Shown here piece by piece: positions 6,136 to 14,384 of a stretch of 25,751 nucleotides of DNA (position 1 is the stretch's first letter; each line of letters starts with the position of its first letter). Both the position numbers and the translations under genes were made by a program. The DNA comes from Propionibacteriaceae bacterium. GTDB taxonomy: Bacteria > Actinomycetota > Actinomycetes > Propionibacteriales > Propionibacteriaceae. The notes beneath the pieces were generated by a model that saw nothing but the letters and a program-made list of their open reading frames with translations, searched no databases and was not told the origin of the DNA. The stretch covers positions 1 to 25,751 of the forward strand of contig CAJPNZ010000037.1 of NCBI GenBank assembly GCA_905372155.1. Reading direction: 5' to 3'.

Positions 6136-9100
6136 ATGACCGATCAGACGCTCGGCGTGCCGAGCCGATCCGGGGTGGCGATGACGCCACTGCAGCAGGC
6201 CTACACCGTGGGACGCATGCCCGAACTCCCGCTGGGTGGGGTGGAGTGCCTCACCTATCTCGAGTTCCGCGGGCGATGTCTCGACGCGGACCGTCTGCAG
6301 CGAGCCGTTGATCGGGTGCATCATCACGCAGCCTTGCGGTGCAGATTCGTGCTCGGGGACGAGGCATTGCTCAAAGACAGTCATGTGTCTGCGCCCCGGG
6401 TTGTGGTCCGCGATGTAGGGGCGGACCCGGACCGTGGGAGAGAGGAGATCCGCCACCGGCTCATGCAATCCACGATCGACATCGGCAAGGGCGCCGACTG
6501 GGGCGTTGCCCTCAGCACGGCGGGCGAAGGTGACCAGGTGCTCCACCTGGTTTTCTCACTGGCGTCCATCGATGCTGCGGCGCTCGGGGTCATCCTGCAT
6601 GAACTGGCAGTCCTTTACAACGGGACCATTCCGGACCAGTACGAGCCCCTTGAAACGGTTGGGGCGGTCCGAGCCGCGCTGCAGGCGGCTGCCGGGAAAC
6701 ATCACGTTTCTCGGCGCAAGGGTGATTCCTCGCCACTGCTGCCCGGCCCGGAGCTCAGCGGCCTGCGTGAGATCGCTACTGATGACGTGGAGCTCACCAC
6801 GTTCCGGCGTGGGATTTCACAACAAAAGTGGAAAGGACTTCTGTCCAGGGCCAAGGAGTACGGCGTTTCCCCCGCGGCCCTGGTCCTCACCGTGTACGAG
6901 GGCGCACTGCGCCGCTGGTCTGCCAACGACAACTTCTGTGTGACCCTGGCAGCCCTGGACATTCGCAGAACCGGTGACATCGTCGCAGACCGTACGGTGG
7001 CCTACGCGCATCGTGCCGTTGCCGCCGCTGGTTTTGAGCAGGAACTGCAGCTTGTCGCCGCGGATCTGCGCCGCCGGCTCGCTGAGAGCCGGGACGCGAT
7101 GACGGAGATGCGGGATGCGCAAGCTGCTGGTTCGCCCGTCGCAGCATCCCGGTGTGTGTTCACCTACGCCACCGAGCTGACGATTTTCTCCCCACTGGTC
7201 CACGAGGTTCTGGGGCGGCCGTGCATCTGGGGCCAGACACCGCAGAGCGCCATCGACTGCCGTCTGCTGCGGCTGGATGAGGACACCATTGACGTGGCCT
7301 TTGACGTCAGAACCGCCGCGATACCACTTCACATCGCCGAGGCGATATTCGAACTGTTCCTCCAGAACCTCGAGGAGGTTGTTGAGTCGGGGCGCCCTCA
7401 CACGTATCTACCCCGTTCTCAGGTGAATGCTCGCGAACTATTGAACTCGACCCCGCCGACCGCACCACGGCTCATTCATGACGAATTCCGCGAGCAGGTC
7501 GGGAAACGGCCGGCATCGATTGCGATCGAAGAATCCCGTCGATACATGCACAACACACCCGATGTGGAATCCGGGTTGAGTTATGCGGAACTCGACCGTC
7601 GTGCTCTGGCGTTCGGAGGAAGAATCTCACGGCTGGTGCAACCGGGAGGTCTCGTCGCTGTACAGCTCCCGCGCGGTATCGACCAGGTCGTCGCGATTCT
7701 CGGCATCCTGTACGCGGGATGCGCCTATCTACCGATCGGTCCCGGGGCGCCACAGGCGAGACTCGAACGGATCCGGGAACGCAGCCAGTGGTCGCTCCTG
7801 GTCACCCCGGACTTCCTCGGCGGCGAGGATGCGCCGCCGCTGGAGAGGCCCGTCCCGGTGAGCACGGATGATCTCGCCTATGTCATCTACACGTCGGGGT
7901 CGACCGGTGAACCCAAAGGAGTCGCGATCACGCACGCCGCGGCAGCCAACACAATCACGGACGTCAACACACGCAACCACATCGGTCCCGGCGATGTCAT
8001 CCTCGGGGTGTCGGGCATCGACTTCGACCTGAGCGTCTATGACATCTTCGGCACCCTCAGCGCTGGAGGCCGCCTGGTCATGGTTGACGACTCCGAGACG
8101 CGGGACCCCTTCCGCTGGGGTGAGGTTGTTCGTCGTTCCGGGGCGACCATCTGGAACTCGGTGCCGATGCTTCTGGAAATGCTAACTGCCGCCAACGAGT
8201 CCCTGCCGAGCCTGCGCGCGTTCCTGATCTCTGGTGACAGGATTCCGTTGGACCTACCCGCCCGGTCGCGTGCCATGTCACCCGGCTCGGTTCTCGTCGC
8301 CATGGGAGGAGCCACCGAGGCGAGTATCTGGTCGAACGAGTTCATCGTCAACGACGCGACTGACCTGGGGGCAGACTGGCCGTCAATTCCCTATGGGAAA
8401 CCACTGACCGGGCAGAAATATCGCGTGGTCGATGCGAACGGTCATGACAGGCCCGACGAGTGTGTGGGTGAACTCATGATCGGAGGGGTCGGACTGGCAC
8501 GGGGGTACCACCGGGATCCCGAGCACACCTCGGCCGCATTCGTCGACGATGCGGATGGACAGCGCTGGTACCGGACCGGTGACCTGGGCATGTGGCGTGA
8601 CGGGCTGCTCTTCATCGTCGGACGCAAGGACACGCAGGTGAAGATCCGTGGGCACAGGATCGAATGCGGTGAGGTGGAAGCCCGCCTCTGCGAGCATCCT
8701 GGTGTCGACGTGGCTGCGGTGGTGCCGATCCGTGACCGGTCGGCCCTGGGAGCGCTGTACGTTCCTGTCGATCACCGTCACCCCCCGGAGTTCTCGGAAC
8801 TGTCCTCCTATCTCGCATCGCATCTTCCCTGGTACATGGTCCCCGCCGTGTTCCGTCCGGCCGACGAACTTCCCGTGACCGCGAACGGCAAGGTCGACCG
8901 TGCTGTCACCGCGTCCCTGGTTGAGCAGGGGCAGGAAGAACGTCCCACAACCGGGCACACCGATGACTCCGTCCAGTCGGTGGTCGCGGACTCCTGGGAA
9001 CATGTGCTGGGATGTCCGGTTGATGCAGGCAGCAACTTCTTTGCCCTGGGGGGTAACTCGCTGGCGGCCACCCGGATGTGTGCTCAGCTGCGTGAAACCG

Positions 9101-10722
9101 GGCTACGGGCTGAACTTTCGAATCTCTTCCGTGCCCCTGTTCTCGCCGCCTTTGCCGATACCTGTCGGCAGGACGTGGAGAACGATCCGTCCCCCGCGAT
9201 AGAGACCACGCCGGCGCACCGCCCCGACTGGCGCGACAGCGCAGCGGCTCAAGGCGTATCGCTGTCCTCCCTCGGATTCACCGAGTGGTGTCGCTGGGTG
9301 TGGCGGCACGAGCTCAGCATGCGTGATGACTCGGTGACCATCACCGATGACGCGGATTTCTTTGCGCTCGGAGGCGACAGCCTCACCGGGGCCAGGGTCT
9401 GCTCCGCCCTCCGGGCTTCAGGAGTTGACGCATCCGTGGCGACACTCTTCCGGTATCCCAAGTTCGATGAATTCCAGCGCAATTGCACGTTGAGGGAAAC
9501 CGAGGACGAGTCCGTCCCCGAACCGGATCTGGAGGATGAGGATGCCTTTGACCTGACCCCTCTGCAATTGGCCTACGCCCTCGGGTCTGACGGGATTCCC
9601 GGGGTGGTTCGCACCAGCCCCTGCGTTGCGGTGATTGTCGCGAGCGACGATCCCACGACAACCACCCGCTGGGAACAGGCGCTCCGCGAGGTCGTGGCGC
9701 GTCATGAGGCGTTGCGCCTTGTGCGCTGCGAGGACTGGCGGCAGCGTGTGGTTGGCTCCGCCGTTCCAGAGTTCGCTGAAATTCCCTTCCCCCTCACGGA
9801 TGCGCAGTTCCGGGACCTCCTGTGTCGCACCAGCGTCGATGCCGGATCCGCGCCTGCCGTGCGGGGGTTTGTCCGACGGAACCGCCCGGATGAGCTCGGG
9901 CTCGTCTTCAACTATCTCGCCCTCGACTCGCTGAGTGTCGCAGCAGTCCTGCGTGACCTTGCCGCGATCGCCATTGGCGACGTCGACGCAGTGGGTCCGG
10001 CCCAGGACATCGGTGCGTTCCGACGGTATGCCCTCGCGCAGAACCAGGCGTCAACCGAGGCCACCATCCCAGCGCCAACCGTTCCACGCATCCCGGCAGG
10101 GGAGATTCCCAAGTCCGAGGTTGTGTTCGGCTCCCGCGGTCATGTGGTCGATGCCGCGACCGTTCGGAAACTGCGAGGCGTTGCGCGCAGGTACGGTGTC
10201 ACGTTGAACAGCGTTTTCTTGCGCGCCTACGGCACTGCTCTGGCTGTCGCGACCGGTCAACAGAGGGTCACCATCAACATTCCCGCGGCCGGCCGTCCGA
10301 CTGATGCGCCGGAAGCTCTCGGGCAGTTCAGTGATCTCGCGCTGTGCGAGTGCGGATCCGACATGGACCTCCGCGAGATCCACGCCCAGTTGGGAAGGGC
10401 GATTGCCCATGCTGGGATGGTCGCTGTCGGTGCCAGTACCCAACGTCAACGCTATCCCGTCGTGTTCACCAGTCTGCTGGGCTCGCCCTTGGCGGAGGAC
10501 CTCGCGGGAGGCGCCGTGCGAACCACGTGGACGCACACCCGTACACCGGCTGTGCTCATCGACTGTCAGGTCATGCCCACGCAGCAGAACGGGATCGAGC
10601 TGCGGTGGGACCATCCGCATCAGGTGATCTCCGAGGACTTCATCGAAATGGCATTCACCGATTTCATCGGACGCGTGCTCGCCATGGCGGATGACGACGA
10701 AAAGGGGGCGGAGACCGCATGA
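6136..10722 (+). CDS. Siderophore NRPS 1: Cy-A(Cys)-PCP-PCP-Cy (HMWP2-like)
   Basis: A 1528-residue non-ribosomal peptide synthetase. By eye: a cyclization-type condensation domain at about residues 16-420, an A domain at 450-925 (YTSGSTGEPKG near 582, NGKVD near 917), PCP1 with phosphopantetheine Ser975 (LGGNSL), PCP2 with Ser1082 (LGGDSL), and a second Cy domain at 1139 to the end. Specificity residues read D-L-Y-N-L-S-M-I-W, close to the known cysteine code. Both Cy domains deviate at DxxxxDxxS: the first has S141-LASI-D146 followed by A, the second N1259-YLAL-D1264 with S1267. The later Thr (VFT) and Asp (QTPxxxxD-like) sites are retained. The layout is that of HMWP2 of yersiniabactin synthesis, but with no aryl carrier domain and with both PCPs before the second Cy. 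The start ATG at 6136 has GAGG six bases upstream; a TTG at 6130 is less likely. It is the first gene of the operon. Confidence 0.9.
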   Translation: MTDQTLGVPSRSGVAMTPLQQAYTVGRMPELPLGGVECLTYLEFRGRCLDADRLQRAVDRVHHHAALRCRFVLGDEALLKDSHVSAPRVVVRDVGADPDRGREEIRHRLMQSTIDIGKGADWGVALSTAGEGDQVLHLVFSLASIDAAALGVILHELAVLYNGTIPDQYEPLETVGAVRAALQAAAGKHHVSRRKGDSSPLLPGPELSGLREIATDDVELTTFRRGISQQKWKGLLSRAKEYGVSPAALVLTVYEGALRRWSANDNFCVTLAALDIRRTGDIVADRTVAYAHRAVAAAGFEQELQLVAADLRRRLAESRDAMTEMRDAQAAGSPVAASRCVFTYATELTIFSPLVHEVLGRPCIWGQTPQSAIDCRLLRLDEDTIDVAFDVRTAAIPLHIAEAIFELFLQNLEEVVESGRPHTYLPRSQVNARELLNSTPPTAPRLIHDEFREQVGKRPASIAIEESRRYMHNTPDVESGLSYAELDRRALAFGGRISRLVQPGGLVAVQLPRGIDQVVAILGILYAGCAYLPIGPGAPQARLERIRERSQWSLLVTPDFLGGEDAPPLERPVPVSTDDLAYVIYTSGSTGEPKGVAITHAAAANTITDVNTRNHIGPGDVILGVSGIDFDLSVYDIFGTLSAGGRLVMVDDSETRDPFRWGEVVRRSGATIWNSVPMLLEMLTAANESLPSLRAFLISGDRIPLDLPARSRAMSPGSVLVAMGGATEASIWSNEFIVNDATDLGADWPSIPYGKPLTGQKYRVVDANGHDRPDECVGELMIGGVGLARGYHRDPEHTSAAFVDDADGQRWYRTGDLGMWRDGLLFIVGRKDTQVKIRGHRIECGEVEARLCEHPGVDVAAVVPIRDRSALGALYVPVDHRHPPEFSELSSYLASHLPWYMVPAVFRPADELPVTANGKVDRAVTASLVEQGQEERPTTGHTDDSVQSVVADSWEHVLGCPVDAGSNFFALGGNSLAATRMCAQLRETGLRAELSNLFRAPVLAAFADTCRQDVENDPSPAIETTPAHRPDWRDSAAAQGVSLSSLGFTEWCRWVWRHELSMRDDSVTITDDADFFALGGDSLTGARVCSALRASGVDASVATLFRYPKFDEFQRNCTLRETEDESVPEPDLEDEDAFDLTPLQLAYALGSDGIPGVVRTSPCVAVIVASDDPTTTTRWEQALREVVARHEALRLVRCEDWRQRVVGSAVPEFAEIPFPLTDAQFRDLLCRTSVDAGSAPAVRGFVRRNRPDELGLVFNYLALDSLSVAAVLRDLAAIAIGDVDAVGPAQDIGAFRRYALAQNQASTEATIPAPTVPRIPAGEIPKSEVVFGSRGHVVDAATVRKLRGVARRYGVTLNSVFLRAYGTALAVATGQQRVTINIPAAGRPTDAPEALGQFSDLALCECGSDMDLREIHAQLGRAIAHAGMVAVGASTQRQRYPVVFTSLLGSPLAEDLAGGAVRTTWTHTRTPAVLIDCQVMPTQQNGIELRWDHPHQVISEDFIEMAFTDFIGRVLAMADDDEKGAETA

Positions 10723-11474
10723 GGCTGATCACGCCGCTGTTCACCGGCCCACGAACCGGCCACACCGTCATCTTCTTCCCGCACGCAGGAGGCTCCCCCC
10801 GATTCTTCACGCACCTCGCTGCGGCCATGCCACAGCACCAGGTGTTCGGGGTCACCTATCCCGGACGAGACCATCTCGTCGACGCCACGCCGGTCACCGA
10901 CATTGCCCGTCTCAGCGCCCTTGTGGCGGACGAGCTAATGGCGCAGTACAGCATCGACGACACGCCCCTGATCCTGGTTGGCCACTCGCTCGGTGCCTTC
11001 GTCGCCTACGAAACCGCCGCCGCGCTGAGCGCCCTTGCCGCTTCGCCACGAACGATCGTCGTCGTCTCCGGGCAGAACCCACCACTTCCGCACCGTCTCG
11101 CACGTTCAATGATGCCGGGAAACGGAACCGATGATGACATCGTCGCCGATGTACTCCGCCAGAATCCGGACTCGGCCCCGATCTGGGAGAATCCGGAACT
11201 TCGATCGTTCTTCCTCCCGGTCGTCCGGTCCGATTACGAAATGCTCAGCACCTACCGCCCCAGCCGGATCCGTGTCGAGGAGGTACGGGTGATTGTTGGT
11301 GACCAGGACACCGAGGTCGATGCGTTCCTGATGCCCGAGTGGCAGGAGGTGTCCCGCAGGGACATCGAGGTCGTGGTTGCCCGCGGTGGGCACTTCTACC
11401 TGGCCAGTCCCGATGTCCAGCTCGCCCATGAGCTGCTCCACATCACCACTCTCACTTCGACGGAAGAAGCGTGA
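10719..11474 (+). CDS. Type II (editing) thioesterase, YbtT/PchC-like
   Basis: A 251-residue alpha/beta hydrolase of the GrsT/RifR type. It begins with the family's FFPHAGGSPRFF segment, has the nucleophile Ser90 in GHSLGA, an Asp near 197 in VGDQDTEVD and a His at 225 in ARGGHFYL, giving a complete Ser-Asp-His triad at the usual spacing. Such stand-alone cytosolic enzymes clear wrongly loaded or stalled acyl groups from PCP arms and sometimes help hand over intermediates. Its ATG overlaps the NRPS1 stop codon (ATGA), with GGAG just upstream, so translation is coupled. Yersiniabactin (YbtT), pyochelin (PchC) and equibactin clusters carry the same gene type. It most likely edits the four PCPs of this line. 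Confidence 0.92.
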   Translation: MRLITPLFTGPRTGHTVIFFPHAGGSPRFFTHLAAAMPQHQVFGVTYPGRDHLVDATPVTDIARLSALVADELMAQYSIDDTPLILVGHSLGAFVAYETAAALSALAASPRTIVVVSGQNPPLPHRLARSMMPGNGTDDDIVADVLRQNPDSAPIWENPELRSFFLPVVRSDYEMLSTYRPSRIRVEEVRVIVGDQDTEVDAFLMPEWQEVSRRDIEVVVARGGHFYLASPDVQLAHELLHITTLTSTEEA

Positions 11475-11478
11475 CCCC

Positions 11479-13284
11479 ATGACCGAGCATCACATCATGC
11501 AAAACGGTGAGCAACGACAGGACGAAATGTGCATAGCCGACGAGGCAACGACTGGAACGCTCGAAGTATTGGTTCAGCCGCTGGGACGCTCCGTCCTCTC
11601 GGTTGCCGCTGTCATCGTGGCTCGTGCGCTCAGGGCCGTCGGCGACATCAATGGTCCGGTTGCCCGGAGACGGGGATCGCGGACGTTGGTGCAGCTCGCA
11701 CCATCCGACCATGACTCCTCGCTCCTCGCGCAGCTGCTCGAGACGAACCTCGAAAGTGACCTGCGTACCCGGGACGTTGCCGACGAACAAGTCGTCGAGC
11801 TGGGAGATGACCAGGCCGTGCATCTGCCCTGGTTCATCAGGTTCCGGGGCCATTCGATCGCACTGGGACTCAGCGATGAGCACATCGAGGGGCGCGACAT
11901 CGTTTATTTTCCAACTGTGGCTGGCCTTGCTCGGCATTTCCTGCGGTATCTGGCCGAACCGGGAATGTCCTCGCGATGGACCGACCCGTTGCCGAGTGAT
12001 CTCGATGGTCTCGGTGCCGACAAGGCTTCAACTGCTCCCGACGATCTTCGGGCGCGGTGGCGGGAAAGACGGGAGCAGGAGGAAACAGCGGCCATCGCTC
12101 TTCTGAAGCAGTGGCTGCGTCTAGAGGAACTACCTGGTGAAGGGATGCGTCCGGAACAGTGGTGGACGCAGCTGCAGATGGCCCCAGAGGTCCATGGCCT
12201 GCTCGCCACCTGGTGTCGTTGGCTGGAAGACCGGGGGATCCTGACGGTGGGCGAAGGCCTCCTCAGGGCTGAGGAGAAGGTCCATTCCGTTTCCGGAACG
12301 GGAACGCATTCCTGGGAACAACCGATCAAGGACATGGTCGCGACACTCACCCTGCACGCGCCACTCGTACGTCGGGTGCTCACCGGGGAGGTGCCCTCGA
12401 CCGACCTCCTGACCGTTCCCGGCCTGCGGCCCGGTCGTCTCGCTGCCGCGGAACCCGGTCTAATGCCGGTCTGGCAGCGGATGGGTGACCTGCTACTCGA
12501 CCGGGCCAGTCGACTTCCACGATCTCTGGAAGTGGCCGACCTCGGTGGGGCGAGCCGGGAGAACTCTCACCTGGACACCGTCCTGGACCGGGCCGGTGCC
12601 GCCGTCACCGTCCTCCAGGCGGGCCGTCCATATACCGGGGATGCATCATTTGATGTGGTGCTCGCCGTAGGCAGTCTGCACCGATGGGCGGATCCGCAGG
12701 ATGCCGTGGGAACGGCAGCGGCGTTGCTGCGGCCCGGGGGAGTCCTGATCGCGGTGGAGAACACCGAGCTCTCGCCCCTGGGGCTGCTGATCGCAGGTTT
12801 GCTGGAGAATGGTTTCACCGACGCCACCGGTGAACCGATCGATGAACCCACCCGGGACGAGGCCACGTGGCGACGGTTGCTCAACGCCGCCGGCCTACTG
12901 CTGGTCGAGAGCACGCCGGTCGGTCCCACGCCGGCTGTGCTGATCCATGCCGAGCGCGGTCTGGATGGCTCCCCTCAACGGACGCGGCCACAAGACCTGA
13001 ACAACCAGGCCGGACCGATCCGCTCCGGAACTGAGAGCGAGGTTGCTCTGTTCTGGTCCCAGCTGCTCCAAACAGCCCCGCGGGACCGCTCGGACAGTTT
13101 CTTCGAACTGGGAGGGGACAGTCTGCGGGCGACCAAGTTCATTGCGGCCGTTCAGCGACGCTACGGCATCACCATCGCGATGCGGGAGCTCTTCGCCCGT
13201 CCCATGCTGGCTGCCGTCGCGCAACGGATTGATGCAGCCATCTCCACGGCAGGAGAGGACACACAGGAAGAAGGAATGCTGTGA
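11479..13284 (+). CDS. Stand-alone methyltransferase-PCP protein of the siderophore line
   Basis: A 601-residue protein starting at the ATG at 11479, four bases after the thioesterase stop. The C-terminus is a clear peptidyl carrier domain (about 512-590, Ser548 in LGGDSLRA). Before it lies a domain resembling the C-methyltransferase domains of PKS/NRPS enzymes: a helical region (about 200-340) with GLLATWCRWLEDRGIL, then a Rossmann part with VADLGGASRE (352-361), FDVVLAVGSLHRW and LLRPGGVLIAVEN. The SAM-binding glycine motif is imperfect, so activity is uncertain. Residues 1-190 are not recognised. In yersiniabactin HMWP1 the order Cy-MT-PCP is on one chain. Here NRPS1 ends with a Cy and this protein begins the MT-PCP part, so the two may form a split Cy/MT-PCP module. 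It overlaps the next gene by GTGA. Confidence 0.75.
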   Translation: MTEHHIMQNGEQRQDEMCIADEATTGTLEVLVQPLGRSVLSVAAVIVARALRAVGDINGPVARRRGSRTLVQLAPSDHDSSLLAQLLETNLESDLRTRDVADEQVVELGDDQAVHLPWFIRFRGHSIALGLSDEHIEGRDIVYFPTVAGLARHFLRYLAEPGMSSRWTDPLPSDLDGLGADKASTAPDDLRARWRERREQEETAAIALLKQWLRLEELPGEGMRPEQWWTQLQMAPEVHGLLATWCRWLEDRGILTVGEGLLRAEEKVHSVSGTGTHSWEQPIKDMVATLTLHAPLVRRVLTGEVPSTDLLTVPGLRPGRLAAAEPGLMPVWQRMGDLLLDRASRLPRSLEVADLGGASRENSHLDTVLDRAGAAVTVLQAGRPYTGDASFDVVLAVGSLHRWADPQDAVGTAAALLRPGGVLIAVENTELSPLGLLIAGLLENGFTDATGEPIDEPTRDEATWRRLLNAAGLLLVESTPVGPTPAVLIHAERGLDGSPQRTRPQDLNNQAGPIRSGTESEVALFWSQLLQTAPRDRSDSFFELGGDSLRATKFIAAVQRRYGITIAMRELFARPMLAAVAQRIDAAISTAGEDTQEEGML

Positions 13285-14384
13285 ACCACATTGGTATTGG
13301 GATTCTCGGCGCCAGCGGCGATATCGGCCAGCACATCGCTGAAGCTCTGCTGCGGACCCCCGTCGATCCTGAACGGGCGACGGAATTCAGGCTCGCGGCG
13401 CGGCGACCCGAAGCGATCCAGGCACCAGTTGGGGCATCCAAGGCTGCTTCTCGGGCGCGAATCACGACGTGTGCCTGTGACGTGCGGGACCAGGACTCCC
13501 TCGCGCGTCTCGCCGACGGCCTCGACGTCGTCGTCGACGCGACCGGCCCTTCGCACGACCGGGCCTTGACCACGGCGTCAACCGTGCTGGCCGCTGGAGC
13601 GAGTTATGTCGACGTCGGCGGACCGGCTGATGTCCGTGCCCTCCAGGAGGCCAGCGCCGTGGAACAGGTCGCCTTGTTCCACGCCGGCGCTCTGCCAGGC
13701 GCCTCCGGGATCCTGCCACGATGGCTCCTGGGCCGGAACCCACGAGCCCGGACGCTGACGGTTTTCATCGGAGGCCGTGGAGTCTTCACACGAACAGGCG
13801 CGGAGGATTACCTGGCAGGTCTGAAGTATGGAGATGTCGAGCCCCTGGCGGCGTGGCGGGACGGCCGAAGGGTCTCCCAAGGGGCGCAACGACAGGAAAA
13901 CGTGATCATCGATGGATTCCCCGACCCTGTTTCCCTGTTTCCCTATCTCGATTCCGATGCCGAGGCCATCGCCCGTGAATCGGGATTGAAGGACGGCACG
14001 TGGTACAGCGCCATGGTCGGTCAGGGCATCATGGATCTGCTCATGCTTGCCATCGGTATGGGCCTGGAGACAGGCAGCTCCTGGCTTCACGATGCGAGCG
14101 TCGCCAAGGCGGCCGGTCGCCGTCCCTACGTGGTGCTCATCGCCGAGACCGAGACTGAAAAGATCATGCTTCGTGCTCCGAGCGAGGGGGTGCTCTCGGC
14201 CGAGGTCGCCGCGGCCGCCACCCGAGAGGTCCTCTCCGGACGCGTTCCTGCTGGCCGCGGCTGTGCAGCAGCTGTCCTGGACCCCGACCGTGTCCTGACT
14301 ACGTTGATGGCCCCGGAAACAGCCTGCACATTCGTCACCACACAGGACGTGACGACAGACGTCATGGAAGAAGGTGCGCTGTGA
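13281..14384 (+). CDS. Saccharopine dehydrogenase-like NAD(P)-binding oxidoreductase
   Basis: A 367-residue protein with GTG start, coupled to the gene before it (GTGA) and to the gene after it (GTGA). It opens with IGILGASGDIGQHIAEALL, a GxxGxxG nucleotide-binding loop. LAARR after the second strand suggests NADP, and VVDATGPSHD and ASYVDVGGPADV are typical of the saccharopine dehydrogenase NADP-binding domain family. The C-terminal half (about 150-367) is a substrate domain of that family without a recognisable specificity motif. Its place between the methyltransferase-PCP gene and the thiazolinyl imine reductase makes a tailoring role on a PCP-bound or released thiazoline likely, for example a second ring reduction or an oxidation. 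The exact reaction is unknown. It is not needed in yersiniabactin synthesis of Yersinia, so it may set this product apart. Confidence 0.75.
   Translation: MNHIGIGILGASGDIGQHIAEALLRTPVDPERATEFRLAARRPEAIQAPVGASKAASRARITTCACDVRDQDSLARLADGLDVVVDATGPSHDRALTTASTVLAAGASYVDVGGPADVRALQEASAVEQVALFHAGALPGASGILPRWLLGRNPRARTLTVFIGGRGVFTRTGAEDYLAGLKYGDVEPLAAWRDGRRVSQGAQRQENVIIDGFPDPVSLFPYLDSDAEAIARESGLKDGTWYSAMVGQGIMDLLMLAIGMGLETGSSWLHDASVAKAAGRRPYVVLIAETETEKIMLRAPSEGVLSAEVAAAATREVLSGRVPAGRGCAAAVLDPDRVLTTLMAPETACTFVTTQDVTTDVMEEGAL

Noticed and set aside
11479..12040. N-terminal part of the methyltransferase-PCP protein as an aryl carrier or adenylation domain
   Set aside because: No GGxS carrier motif and no A-domain core motifs are present in this region, so it cannot supply the missing starter module.
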